From Azadirachta indica (taxonomy: Eukaryota > Streptophyta > Magnoliopsida > Sapindales > Meliaceae): DNA of 64,000 nt. Position numbers and translations under genes: made by a program. Under the pieces are notes generated by a model. The model saw nothing but the letters and a program-made list of their open reading frames with translations. It was not told the DNA's origin and did no database searches. The DNA lies in assembly GCA_022749755.1 (NCBI GenBank), contig CM040448.1:3344481-3408480 (forward strand), in the 5' to 3' direction. Within the stretch, counting starts at the first letter, position 1. Every line of letters begins with the position of its first letter. Below, piece by piece: positions 23,701 to 35,065 of the stretch.

Positions 23701-25429
23701 AATTACCTATTGTGGAGTGTGATTATGTAAGTGGTGCTTATTTTTCTCCTTTTGTTGAGTAGCGTCCATATGGTCTATATGTTTCTTTGTGTTGTTGGTT
23801 TCCAGTTTCTATGTCGAGAAGATTTCAGAGTTTTGCATATACTTGTTTGTGCTATTGGTCTCTATCTTTTTCCTTCAAATTTACTTATCTTCTTGTTAAT
23901 AATTGGCTTTTCGCACTTTATCAGGTGAGTGAAATGTTGAGACATGCATCCATCTCATCAGTTGCAGGTCTTCTGAGCAACCTCCGTAGCCATGGTATGT
24001 ACACATGATTTACCTCTTGCTAAATTCATGATTTTCAATGAGATCCCAATTATCATCCTTAGCCTTTTGTTGTTATTCTACAGCATGAACTGTTTTGTAG
24101 AACTTTTTTGACAAAAAAATTTGATTTGTAAATGTGGTGCTACTTACTGCCACTAGTTGTATTTTATCCATCAGAATGATTAAAGTTAATTGTCAGATAC
24201 CGCATATAAATAGGCTGCTGTGGCTGAAAAACTTTAAATTACTGACATATTTGTTGATAGTATATGTAAAATTTTGGTGTTTGACCGTGAAAATTTATTC
24301 TAGTTGAGCAGAAATTTCTGAACCGTGTGGTTTATCTGATGTGCGTTTGCTTTTTATGTTATAATTTTGCTATTGTTTGGTTGCAGATCAAGTTTCTAGT
24401 ATCTTTTGGTTGTTACATTCAGACCTTCATGAAGTCAGGTTCACAGCTGTTCTTGAGTATTTGTCCTCAATGGTTGCTAGCATTGAACCTTGTACAATTG
24501 GACAGAGAGGTGATTTGGAAAATCTCTCTTTGCTTGAACAGAATTTTAGGAAAGGAAAGTTTCATGTTCGGTTCAAGCGAAGAAATGGGCGTGTTCGAAT
24601 TATGGTGATAACTCTATTTCTTTATTTCTCTGTGGAGGCTTTTATGCTGATTTTTCTGCAAAAACTTATATATTATTTATTTAAACCTGTTTGTAGTGCG
24701 AAGAATTACTCCTTGAGCTATCGGGCATCAAATTTACTTCTGTTTCATCTGAGGAAGAGATAAATAACCAATGCCTTTTGCCGAGGGTCAGTTCTATAGC
24801 TTTATCTTGATTCGAAAGGACACTCTGGAGCTCTCTGTCTCTGTCTCTGTCTCTGACTTTCTTTAAAAACTTGTGCTTACATATCCATGTGTTATAATGC
24901 AAAGATATTTGCAAGCATATGCATGCCAGCACGAAAAGACCTTGATATTCTTAAATTTTAGTGTGACATTTTCTTGTATGTTTTTAATGTTTTATTCAAC
25001 AGGTGCAGTTTAATCTACAGCTATCAGAGAAGGAGCGAACTGAGAGGGCTAAGGTTGTGCTTCCTTTTGAGCACCAAGGTATGAGTATATTGAAAATAAA
25101 TGTATATTAGATTGAATTTCTATTTCTGGTAAATGGGTATGAGCTTTTCCTGAAGTTTACATTTTAATAATTGGGAAAAATGTTTTCAATATTTCTCTGT
25201 ATATCTTTCTTGACTTTTGTTTTATGTTCTAAGTTTCTATGCTTCAGGAAACGGTAAACCCATACAAATTTATGATGGTCGAGGATCTCTCAATGAGAAC
25301 AACAATGACGAGACTGGGAAACTGCCTACTGATGAGAACACTGGCAAAGGTCAGATAATATATTTTCGTGATTCAGATGATGAGATCCCAGATTCAGATG
25401 AGGACCCAGATGACGATTTGGATATCTAA
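20703..25429 (+). CDS. ELP5: Elongator complex protein 5 (ELP5)
   Basis: Nine exons (20703-20869, 21002-21094, 21350-21504, 21630-21676, 23925-23994, 24387-24604, 24697-24786, 25003-25078, 25248-25429) join in frame to 365 residues. ELP5 belongs to the Elp4-5-6 half of Elongator, the complex that starts xm5U modification at the wobble position of tRNA. The fold is RecA-like without a working ATP site. Recognition rests on [12 protein letters not shown], the [21 protein letters not shown] region and [10 protein letters not shown], and on the strongly acidic tail ([19 protein letters not shown]) that ends the protein, as in plant ELP5. Intron 4 is 2.2 kb and contains a diverged internal duplication. 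The ATG at 20703 gives the family-like start [12 protein letters not shown]. Confidence 0.88.
23079..23730. repeat. Diverged tandem duplication inside ELP5 intron 4
   Basis: Unit A (about 23079-23406) and unit B (about 23443-23728) share, in the same order, TGAAAATGGAAGTCA, a TCTGTGACATGTTA-like segment, ATTAGAGTTT, ATCAGCTGTAA, AATATCTTGTAGGAAT, a TTTGGAAAAGTTTG-like segment and GAGTATGATTATGT. The spacing of the two starts is about 364 bp. The copies are clearly old. Confidence 0.75.
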
Positions 25430-25487
25430 TGATGTCTGCTTCATTTGCTATTATGAATTAATGTCAGATTGCTGCAAATTGGTAACT

Positions 25488-25515
25488 TTCTCTTTCTCTC
25501 TCTCTCTCTCTCTCT
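25488..25515. repeat. (TC)n microsatellite in the ELP5 3' region
   Basis: A near-pure CT run lies about 60 bp after the ELP5 stop codon, within the probable 3' UTR. Confidence 0.9.
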
Positions 25516-27089
25516 GTGATCCATGCCAAGTATTTTGAATTCTGTAAATTTGAATGCGTATTACTATGAAACAGTAATAGAATTGATGGTATTACTGGTG
25601 TATTGTCTTTGTATTTCAACAAGTAAAATATATTAGCACTCTAGAGGATGGCGGAAGCATATTTATTGAAATATCATAAACGAAGTAAAACACTTAATGT
25701 GAGTGAAGCCAAGGTTTTAATGAAATTGGAATTTGGTGGTCAACATCCACTTCCCTTTTCTTGCTCTTCATTCTTTTTCCACGCGTTCGAATGTTTTTAC
25801 CTTGTTTTACTCTTACTGGAGTATTTTTTTTCCTATTTGTTTGTCTTATATGTAGCACCTAAGGAGTAAGAGGAAACCCAATGAATTGCAGTCTTAAACA
25901 AGTTTTTTATCATTTTCAAAAAGTAAGGCTCCTTCATTGTGCACTTTTATTTTTTTCTTGGCCAATCAATAAATAAAATATTTGGTCATGGGATGCACAT
26001 TTTAAAATTTTAAGTAATATGAGATTTGGTCTCTTGATCAAATGGGGGCACTTTTTCAATTAAAGGGTACTACAGAAGATCCATATGATTGGGACTTCAT
26101 TTGGAAAAATTTAAGTTTGAACTACAAAAATGTCAGGAAGTGTTTCAGTTTCAAATGTCAGCAAGTGTGTCAGTTTCCTATCTATTGATTAGCTTTCTCT
26201 GCTGTCAGGATATGGTGGGAAGGCGAGGATAGTGACGGTATGAGGACTTCACTATGGGGAGTTCATAGTTTCATAGTTCACCTTGATCTCATTGCGTGAT
26301 GGTGAATGAGTATCCTGAACTTCAAAGAAGTACCTGGTTTACTGAAGGGGATGAGCAATATTAGAGGATTGTATTTGAAAAATTGAAGGATATCCATGTG
26401 GAATTTTGTTTGGGCTCATACATGTAATTGAAGTTATTCACCTAAATGTATTTATGTCGACGTAGCCAACCTTATTGCAATATTTCTTGCTGCGGTGTGA
26501 TTGTGTGGAAAGTTATCTTTCTGTAGACTATCATTAACACTTCAGGAAGGTGCTTCGCTTGAAAAAAAAAAAAAGTTAATTGTACAGTGGGCTCTGCAAT
26601 ATAGGCTTGCTTAGATAAATAATTGTGGATTAGGAGGATTATTCATAGTTGTGGTCCCTCGAAAATTGTGCGTGGCAACTGGCCAATACGGCAGAAGGTA
26701 CAGAATACCGAGTGAAGGGAATGGTTTGAACTGATCCGCTTTAAATTCCTTGTATTACCCATAAAACTGTCAGCGTGCCTGCATGGAAAACGCAGCGGCG
26801 GCGGGGCTCTGAGCTCCATGTGATTGTAGACAAAAGATAATATGAAATAAATTGAAGTAATTATTGATTTCTTTCATTTTCATTTTCAATTTCCTTTTCG
26901 GAGATCATGTCAATATCTGTCCCATAGAATTGAAGAGTTTCTCACTACCCTAAGCTATTATTACGATAAGTCTAAGACGCTTATTAATGGCTCTTCTCTG
27001 GAGGGTTTGGCTACCAAAACCCAGTGTAAAATGAATATAAATAACAAGAGAACGAGAGGAAAACTGAAAGGTTCATTCTTGCTCTGTTC
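25516..27089. other. Intergenic region between ELP5 and the transposase/Ulp1 gene
   Basis: About 1.6 kb with no recognised gene. Short open frames here lack any domain signature. The final few hundred bases are the probable promoter and leader of the next gene. Confidence 0.5.
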
Positions 27090-29969
27090 ATGGATCTCCC
27101 AAAATCGACACGATTTGATCCAAATGCCTGGAGAAGGCAAGGCAGAGGTCCTACTTACCTACTTCGTCTTCAGAAGTATATGAATGGTGGAAAGGAACTA
27201 GTTGTACGGTATAACAGCAGAGGACAACCAGTAGGCAAGGTAGCTACATTATTATCAAGTTACACTGGATTATTGGCACGTACCATTGTCCCTATTACTT
27301 ATGATCGTTGGATCAATGTTCCATCAAATCTCAAAGAAGAAATATGGGATTACGTGAAGGTATTCATTCATCCACTTACATTTGGTTCCAAACTCTGTTC
27401 AATTGGAATACTGCTTTGTTTCCTTAACCGTTCGTGTATAGATGTTGTTCAAGATGGAGGAAAGTATGAAGACTCATATTCTGTCTTCTGCTTCTACTCA
27501 ATGGAGAACATTCAAGTCCAACCTCAGCGTTATATACGTTGTTCCATTCAAGGATAAACCGGACTTGCTGGATCATCCACCTTCTAAGCGTGATTTTATT
27601 GAGCAAACACATTGGGAAATCTTTGTCAGAAGCCGTTTGTCTGAAGAATTTATGGTATTTAAATTTAGTCACGATAATGCTTTGTAGTTTTAATATATAT
27701 ACATGCATGTTATGTGGATGTATCTGTTTGCAATGCTTATGTCTCAATTCTGTAGAAATTTAGTCAAAAGCAAAAAGAGAGAACAGCGAAGAACGTTTAT
27801 ACACATCGCCTCTCTAGAAAGGGCTACGCTGGTTTAGAGGTTGAACTTGTAAGTAGTTTGTGAAACATTATTATTAATAAATAAACATTTTCCATAGTAT
27901 GTTGCCTAAACCGATATTTGTAAACATTTATTTAACAGAAACAGGCTTCCAGAAGCAATGATGAGATTGATCGCTCCATCTTATGGAAAGCAGGACGAAT
28001 GAACAAGAAAGGAGAATATACAAATGAAGCTGTTAGAGAGCGGGCTGAGAAAATTGTATTTGTCTCAATGTGAACTTTTTAGTTGATAATTTTTCTATTT
28101 ATGTTCAAATGTATTTTCATATGATTGTATTTCTGTAGGATGAGTTGATGCAACAAGTCAAGGAGGGGATCATTTCCACCAATGGAAGTGAAGATGTTCT
28201 TACAATGGCTTTGGAGACTCCTGAAAAAGGTGGTCGAGTAAGAGGTGTAGGAGGTTTTGTCACACCAAAGTCTTACTTCGGAAAGAGTATTAAACGAGAA
28301 TTTTCTTCCGAGGAGATGAAGGTGATGAAGGAACGGCTAGTATACTTGGAAGAGACAGTGGAAAAATTGCTGCAGGAAATGAAAAGCATGAAAGTGATGG
28401 GTCAAACTGGCCAAGTAACCAGATATTATTATGAAACCCTTGAAAAACTGCTTCCAGAAATTAGGTGCATGAAAGAGCTTGACCCGTCTATCCAAGCTCC
28501 AAATCATTCTGAAGAAATTACTAGCTGCCATGAAGAGGAAACATCTTTGGACTGCGACACTGAAAATAGCTCAGTTGCATCTTTGCAAAAGGTAGGCATT
28601 CTTTTGTGCTGCTTTTGAGTGCTAGTATACGTTTCAGACCAAAACATGCAAATAATATTGTTGGTCATGCAAGTTAATTTGTTTGCTTATAAATTCAGGA
28701 ATCTTTGGAAGAACCTGAGCTCCTCGAAGAGGACTACATGCCGCCTGCATTAGTGAAATCACTCAGTAGGTATGCTGATCAACTCATGGGTGAAAACGGA
28801 GCTATACGGATTCAAATGGAGTCAGGCATTGTTGAAAATGAATCGGGATGTTTCTACTTAATGAGGGATGATATCCTACAATTTTGTAGAACGGAAGAAA
28901 TAGCAGTCACTACAATGTTAACTTATATAAGGTAGACTATAACAATATTTAATTAGTGGCTAATTAGTTATCATCTTTTTATATAATCAATTGATAACAT
29001 ATCCAAAACCTTTAAAAAAAAAAAATTGATAACGTATATATCTTTCTACAGGATACTATTTGATGAATTGAAGAATCGTCATATGGAGGTTATTTACAGA
29101 TTTGTTGACCCTTCGAGCTTCTTGGAAGGAAGTGGGTATAGTCCTGAGTATAGAGCTCGTGCACTTGTGTCTAGAATGTTGATAATTAAAACCCAACAAT
29201 TGTTGCTTCTTGCATACAATGTTGAGTAGGTCATTTACTTAGATCGAATTACGTATATCAGTATACATGCATGCTTAGTGCTAGTAGTAATATATTTAAA
29301 TACTGAACATCATTTACCTGTTATATGCAGAAGACATTGGGTATTGGTCATAGTTGATCCACATGAATGTGTTGTACATTTCTTGGATCCTCTTGGTCGT
29401 GAACCCTATCAGGATTTGAAGAAGTTTATACCACTGTAAATGATTATATTCTAAGAGTTTATATTCACATAATTTGAGCAATATTTGTCTGGCGATTGTG
29501 ACAAATAAGAGGTTTCCATTGTTTTAATTTTGAAGGGCTCTTAAGATGTTCATTAAACAAGTTGGGAAAAAGGGTCGAAAAGGCCTGACTTGGAAAAAGA
29601 TTAAGGTAATTTAGATATCAATTTTAGCATGTATGTATAAAGTAAATACTATCAAATATGATATATTAATCCATAACCTTAATTTGGTGGTGTAGTGAAC
29701 TCGACAACCTACAAACACTGAATGTGGATATTATGTGATGAGGTATATGAAGGATACTGTTACCAATCAAAATGTTCCAATCTCACATTTGGTAGGATAC
29801 TTATCTTTCTTGATAAATTATTTTTTTAGTAGCCTGGAGTGTTCATATTCTGATATGTTATCTATTATTTATTTAATCTTTTAAGTTCAAGGGAAGAGAT
29901 GCTTACACCCAGGAGGAGATTGATGAAGTCAGATCTGAGCGGGTGAATTTTATCTGGAAGTTTTGTTAG
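27090..29969 (+). CDS. Plant transposase (Transposase_24-like) / Ulp1 cysteine protease fusion, interrupted by an in-frame stop
   Basis: Exons are 27090-27359, 27442-27654, 27756-27848, 27939-28055, 28139-28591, 28699-28931, 29052-29225, 29331-29435 and 29536-29605, then 29696-29791 and 29886-29969. The first nine read 576 residues without interruption. The N-terminal half (RGQPVGK, PITYDRWINVP, VYTHRLSRKGYAGLE) is typical of the plant Ptta/En-Spm-type Transposase_24 domain, and is followed by a coiled-coil-like stretch in exon 5. The C-terminal part is a Ulp1-type (C48) SUMO-protease fold: His520 in RHWVLV, Asp537 in HFLDPLG, then Q580 and C586 in RQPTNTECGYYVMRYM with the usual six-residue spacing. 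Exon 10 opens with TGA (29696-29698), so the frame stops before Gln and Cys; the remaining 60 codons stay open to TAG at 29969. Either this allele is inactive or an unseen splice avoids the stop. The many introns suggest long residence as a host-like gene rather than a young transposon. Confidence 0.75.
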
Positions 29970-31402
29970 ACTTCATTAATCTTATTTACTTTTAATCTAT
30001 TTTATTTTTTTGGAATATTTATGTTGGAATAACGAATGATTTTGGGGACATGTTTCTGAATAGATTTAATTAGAAATATAAAAGAATGGACGTAGGCCAA
30101 ATCATGCTTCAAACTGAAATGACTTCAGAAATTCTTTTTCCAGAAGGAGAGACATCTCTCAACCTCCCTCAGAAACTCCCATCGTTTTTAGTATTGCAAA
30201 GTTAGCATTTATATGATGTAAAACGTTTGCATGGAATACTGGAAGCTTTTGAGGGAACAAAATTTCACTACAGCTGCAACGAAATTTCAAGCTTCCTACG
30301 GGTTCCTATTGGAATCGACCTTCATTTTTTAAGACCTGTGTGATAATATATACATCAAATACAACATTATAGCTTTTTCCACATTAAATATACATTACTT
30401 ATTAGGATTTGGTATTCAGCCATCTCACGTACTTTTCTTATTCTTGATCATCAATGATAGAAGAAGCTTACCGTGTAATCAAGTTTGCTCAATCCTTGGT
30501 CAAAGAACTTTGCAATTTTACATAACCTTCGGCCTGAATTCTTGAAGACCTGATCCTGGACTAACTCCCTTCTTAAATGGTCAAGAGAACGTTTAAGTGG
30601 AATGTCAAACAATTTTTTAACTGAGATGTCAACCTTTGATTGATTCTGTTGCTATGGAATTCACAGCAAAACATGCATTAATTACTATGTTTTTAGTATT
30701 ATGAAGAAGGAAGGATGAAGGCATCAACAAGGAACAGTCATTCGATAAATCCAGTATGGACATTTGCTCGACTGTCCACATTGAAACTGTGAACTAGAAC
30801 TTTTTAATATATATAACTAAGCAACAAATGGATGAATGTGCAACAAAATAGATCTTCGAAACATTCTAATATCTGTGCAGGTGTTCTTCATGGTACAACA
30901 AAGAAGAAAGCACCAGAGGCATTGCAAAATTCGTCAAAATCAAACAAAGGAGAGATCTATCTAAATTAAATCCATTCAATATTCAACTCAATGGAGAATG
31001 AACCAGCGTTGCTTTTCTATACAAACCCATCATAAAATAATATAGAACCCCCAGAGAAAGGGGTTAAAAGAATGAAGGTATTCCATTGGGGCAGCAAGAA
31101 CACTCTGTCAAATGAAAATCTGGCAAGTATGATGTTTTCAAGCAGTGTACCAAGCAGCTTTGGAAATATCTACCGCCTCAAAACAATGAGTAAAAGACAG
31201 AGAAAGTACTGAGCTCTCTACGATATCAAAAAGAAGTGGGACCCAAATATTGGAACCTGAAAAGAGAAAGGTAGAGAATTTTTATACACAATACCATGTG
31301 CATAAAATGTTTCATGTGTTGTTTACTCTTAAAAGCAATTCTAAGGTCAATTAATATATCTCCATAGGATGTAAAATTCTCTTGGAAGAAGATGATTTTA
31401 CC
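29970..31402. other. Intergenic region
   Basis: It holds the 3' sides of the transposase/Ulp1 gene (+) and the M50B-like gene (-), which converge here. No other gene or repeat is recognised. Confidence 0.5.
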
Positions 31403-34400
31403 TTAAGATAAGATTACAAGTCCAAGATACATGGCTCCAGAAAGAAATGCAAATGATATCATTCCCCTACAACCACCATCGGAAACAGTAAATAATGGAT
31501 AACATGTAAAATTTCAATAATGAAAATGTCAAAATCATATAGATGGTCTCTGAATAATCAACTATCATCTGATTTTCGATGCTATAATGCTCACCAAATG
31601 AAACCCCAACCAACACCGTTACAAGGGCAAGGGCAAACTTCTGCAAACTTCTCAGCATCACTGGAGTGGACTCTTCGTGATATTAGATCATCATAAATAT
31701 CTATTTCATTCATTTCCACATTAAATATGGAACAATTAGTAATTTGTTATTCCAATAACAGCCATTTGGTATAGAAAAGAACGATGACTAAATACATACC
31801 ATAAACTGAAAACAGACTATTCATCACCCCTGCAATTTCCAGAGTAGACATTTACAATTCTTTTCTTCAAAGAGATAAAAAAGAAAGTATGTTTGTGTTC
31901 CCAAAAATAAGATATGAGAGGTTTAAGTATATACCAATGAAGAGAATGACATAACGTAGAATTTTGACGCTTGTTTCTTCTTGCAAAACCCATATTATAG
32001 CAAGGAAAATGATGAATCCTAAGAAATCATAAAAAATATCAGCTGTAAAGTTTGAAAATCATAAGAACAATTATGCATAGATCAGGAAAACACTCACCAA
32101 TACAGAGACCTCGGAGTGTCCACTGTTTGACAATAGTTAGCAAGTGAGACAGCAGAAAATTTTGGCACACACTTTTAGACTTTTAAAAGAATATATAAGG
32201 ACAAAATATTCTCTATTCATAAATATCTTACATTTTGTGCAATAAAGAGCACAATAAAGAGAGCGAGAGCTAAACAACCGGCAGCAATTCTTGCAGTGGT
32301 TAGATTTGTTGATGCAAGTACCATAGCCATTCCCCAAAATGAAGAACCGAGATCTGGAAGCAAAAAGCAACCATAAAAACTGTGAGTGACATATCAAGTT
32401 CGCGCGATTGCAAGAGGATATAACACAAACATATGAACAAAATAGAATCTCTAATTTAATGGAAAAGCAAAGTCTTGGGTCTTGGTAGAAAATTCCAAAA
32501 TATGAAAACTAAAGAGTGTAGCATTCTTCAGGAGTGACTTCTCTGTGTTGGATACAAGTCATACAAGCCCTCACATGTGCACATAGTCATTCTAGGAAGA
32601 GGGATAAATAATTTTATACAACTAATAAAGATCACATATGCACATGTGACATATATGGATCTATGTATGCATATACCGATCCATGCACATACAATTTTAT
32701 GCATGCATGTTTATCAGCAACTGTATGCAATTACATATGCAAATAGGTGATGTGTCTACCGACATCTTTGTCTGAGTGTCTGATACACAATTCTGCCCTT
32801 GTGTCATATAATGTAGCGCAAAAAAGTTGATGTAGTGTTAACAAATGAAGTTTTCAGGGAGAAAAGAGATTTACATCCTGCAGGAAGAATCAACCAATAT
32901 ATACCACCACGCGTTTGCGTTACCCCACCCTCATTTGCATGAACTTGCATTCCCTCCACCTGCATAATGAAATAAATACACACTCTCTGATTTAGCATAC
33001 AGCATCCCTAAGACCAAGAAACTGGGACTGAACTATGAACTAAATGCTGTAGCATCATGAATTCTAATGAAATTTGACATTTGAAACAAAAGGCATCAGT
33101 AACAGCATGCAATGCAATGTGAGAAAACGAATATATTTAAATGATTTGCAGCTTGAACAAATATATAATCATTTAAAAGTCCTGTTCCACAAATCCTGGA
33201 AAATTTCACACAATGAACCATAAATAAGAAGAACAGAATTTTGAGTAAATTAATCCCCATACAAAAAGTACTGTGTTGGATATTCATTATTCATATTCTT
33301 CTTTTCTTTATAATAAGCAATCCATTCAATTTCGCTATAAGATAAAATATTATTGGTCCATGTGATACAATATTTTAAGACCATATTAAGAATATAAACT
33401 GGTACTGAATTCCCAGAAATGTTGAGGCGCATCTCAATTATCAAATGGAGATTGAAAGGAACTAAGGTTGCAACCATCAAGGAAATGTCCATATTTCTCA
33501 TGCAACTTGAAGTTCCTTAGACTATGACCAAGGAAACTTTATCCTCAATATTTTGGGTGGCAATTTTCAAGATTGATGACCCTGAATGCTTCCATAACCA
33601 AATTTCAGTTTGCTAGTCAACAACAATGTTTGAATTATACATCCATGATATTCCACATCTAAAGCTGAAAGACTCTTGATAGGACTAGAGAAGAGGTGAC
33701 TCATGAGAACTATTTGATATCACATTTGAGCGACAAAAAAAATAATTACAAACTAATCTACACTGACTGATCATAAATCCATCATATTAAAAAAGATCAT
33801 ATGAACTTTCTAACCGTGATAACAAGAAAAAAATAAAGAAAAGAACAAAAGGCAAAAAATAGAGTTTGTCTTGGAAAAGCTATTGGTGGTAAATACATAA
33901 GAGGAATGTATGTACCCTGTAATCATGCATAAGATAGGAAAAGGAAGCTTCTTACATCGCCACATGTGAGTTTACAAGCAATTGCATGGCTCGCTTCATG
34001 CAAAAATACGGTGATGAGCTTAAAAGGTGTCAGTAGTACCGTCCTCCAGAGCTAAGACAGTAAGAAGCAAAAAACTTTACATCAGAGGACTGTTTGCATC
34101 AACTAATACCAATATGTTCACTCAATGAAAAGTTGAAAGAAGAAACATCTAAAAACCATTATATTTAAGTATACCCAACAGAACTTTTATACAACTCAAT
34201 TTTCAAAATTAACATCTGCTTAAAGTTAAATTCAAGAATACCCTTTTAGAATTAACTTCTCAGATGACATTGCTCTATACCATTGTGAATCCGATCTTCA
34301 AGGTTTTATGAAACTTCTGGTGCTGCAGGTTGAGCACAAATTGGACTTGTAATCTCAAATAGCACACCCATCCATTTGCCTAAAATCAGTCTTGATACTA

Positions 34401-35065
34401 ACAATGAGCTAAGTTCATGGGTCCCAAAAAGTATAGCCCAAAAACGTCTCATGTACTTATAAAACTTCATGTAATTTTGAATATATATTAACATCAAAAC
34501 GCAGTTCTAGTTGTTAGTATCAAAAATCTATATTCTGTCCTTCTTTGTCCCATTTCAATGTAAAATTAGCAGAATTCAAGCATCAATGCACCAATTGCAA
34601 ATACAACCAATAAAGAGAAGTTCTGGTATTTCAGTTGAAATCGTGCTAACTGTTTGCAAAATAGGAAAACTCCATTTGTAGATCTAACAAGCAACTAATC
34701 ACAATTTAACAACTCAAGTGTTATACTGGGTAGCAGAATAATTCAAAAAGACAGAAGAAAGAAACTAAAGAACACATAATATCGAGATTTTAATTCATTA
34801 CCATATAAAAGAAACATGGCCCCTCAGTTGAACCCCATACAAACAAAACTAGGATGACTCAGCCATGCAAACACAAAACTTCAAATTCGCTCAAACATTT
34901 TTCTTCAGATTTCAAAAGAAAGAAACAGGGTAAAAAGAATGTGAAACGGGAAAAAAAGGAGAAACTTACAGCGAGAATAACAACGGTGAAGACTCCAATA
35001 GTGACAAGAAACCTGACCTGGTCTCGGTTGCAGCAATTCTTAAGTTCCCAGTTGGGGTTTGCCAT
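31403..35065 (-). CDS. Peptidase M50B-like membrane protein
   Basis: Nine minus-strand exons (35065-34970, 34051-33956, 32959-32875, 32353-32232, 32122-32098, 32018-31935, 31829-31800, 31700-31595, 31466-31403) join in frame to 235 residues. The protein has about five hydrophobic segments: near residues 18-34 (RFLVTIGVFTVVILALW), in the region after PAGYLGSSFWG, ALALFIVLFI, GFIIFLAIIWVL, and the last 20 residues. The zinc-protease motif HEASH sits in the second exon (VFLHEASHAIACKLTCGD). This matches the M50B-like family (PF13398 type), small integral-membrane proteins of unknown substrate related to site-2 proteases. The second M50 metal motif (an LDG-type Asp) is not obvious, so activity is uncertain. 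A Cys-Pro-rich loop (CPCPCNGVGWG) near the C-terminus is characteristic. One exon is only 25 bp. Confidence 0.88.

Noticed and set aside
29696..29698. TGA as a selenocysteine codon
   Set aside because: Land plants lack the selenocysteine insertion machinery, and the position is not the catalytic cysteine. A nonsense change or sequence error is simpler.
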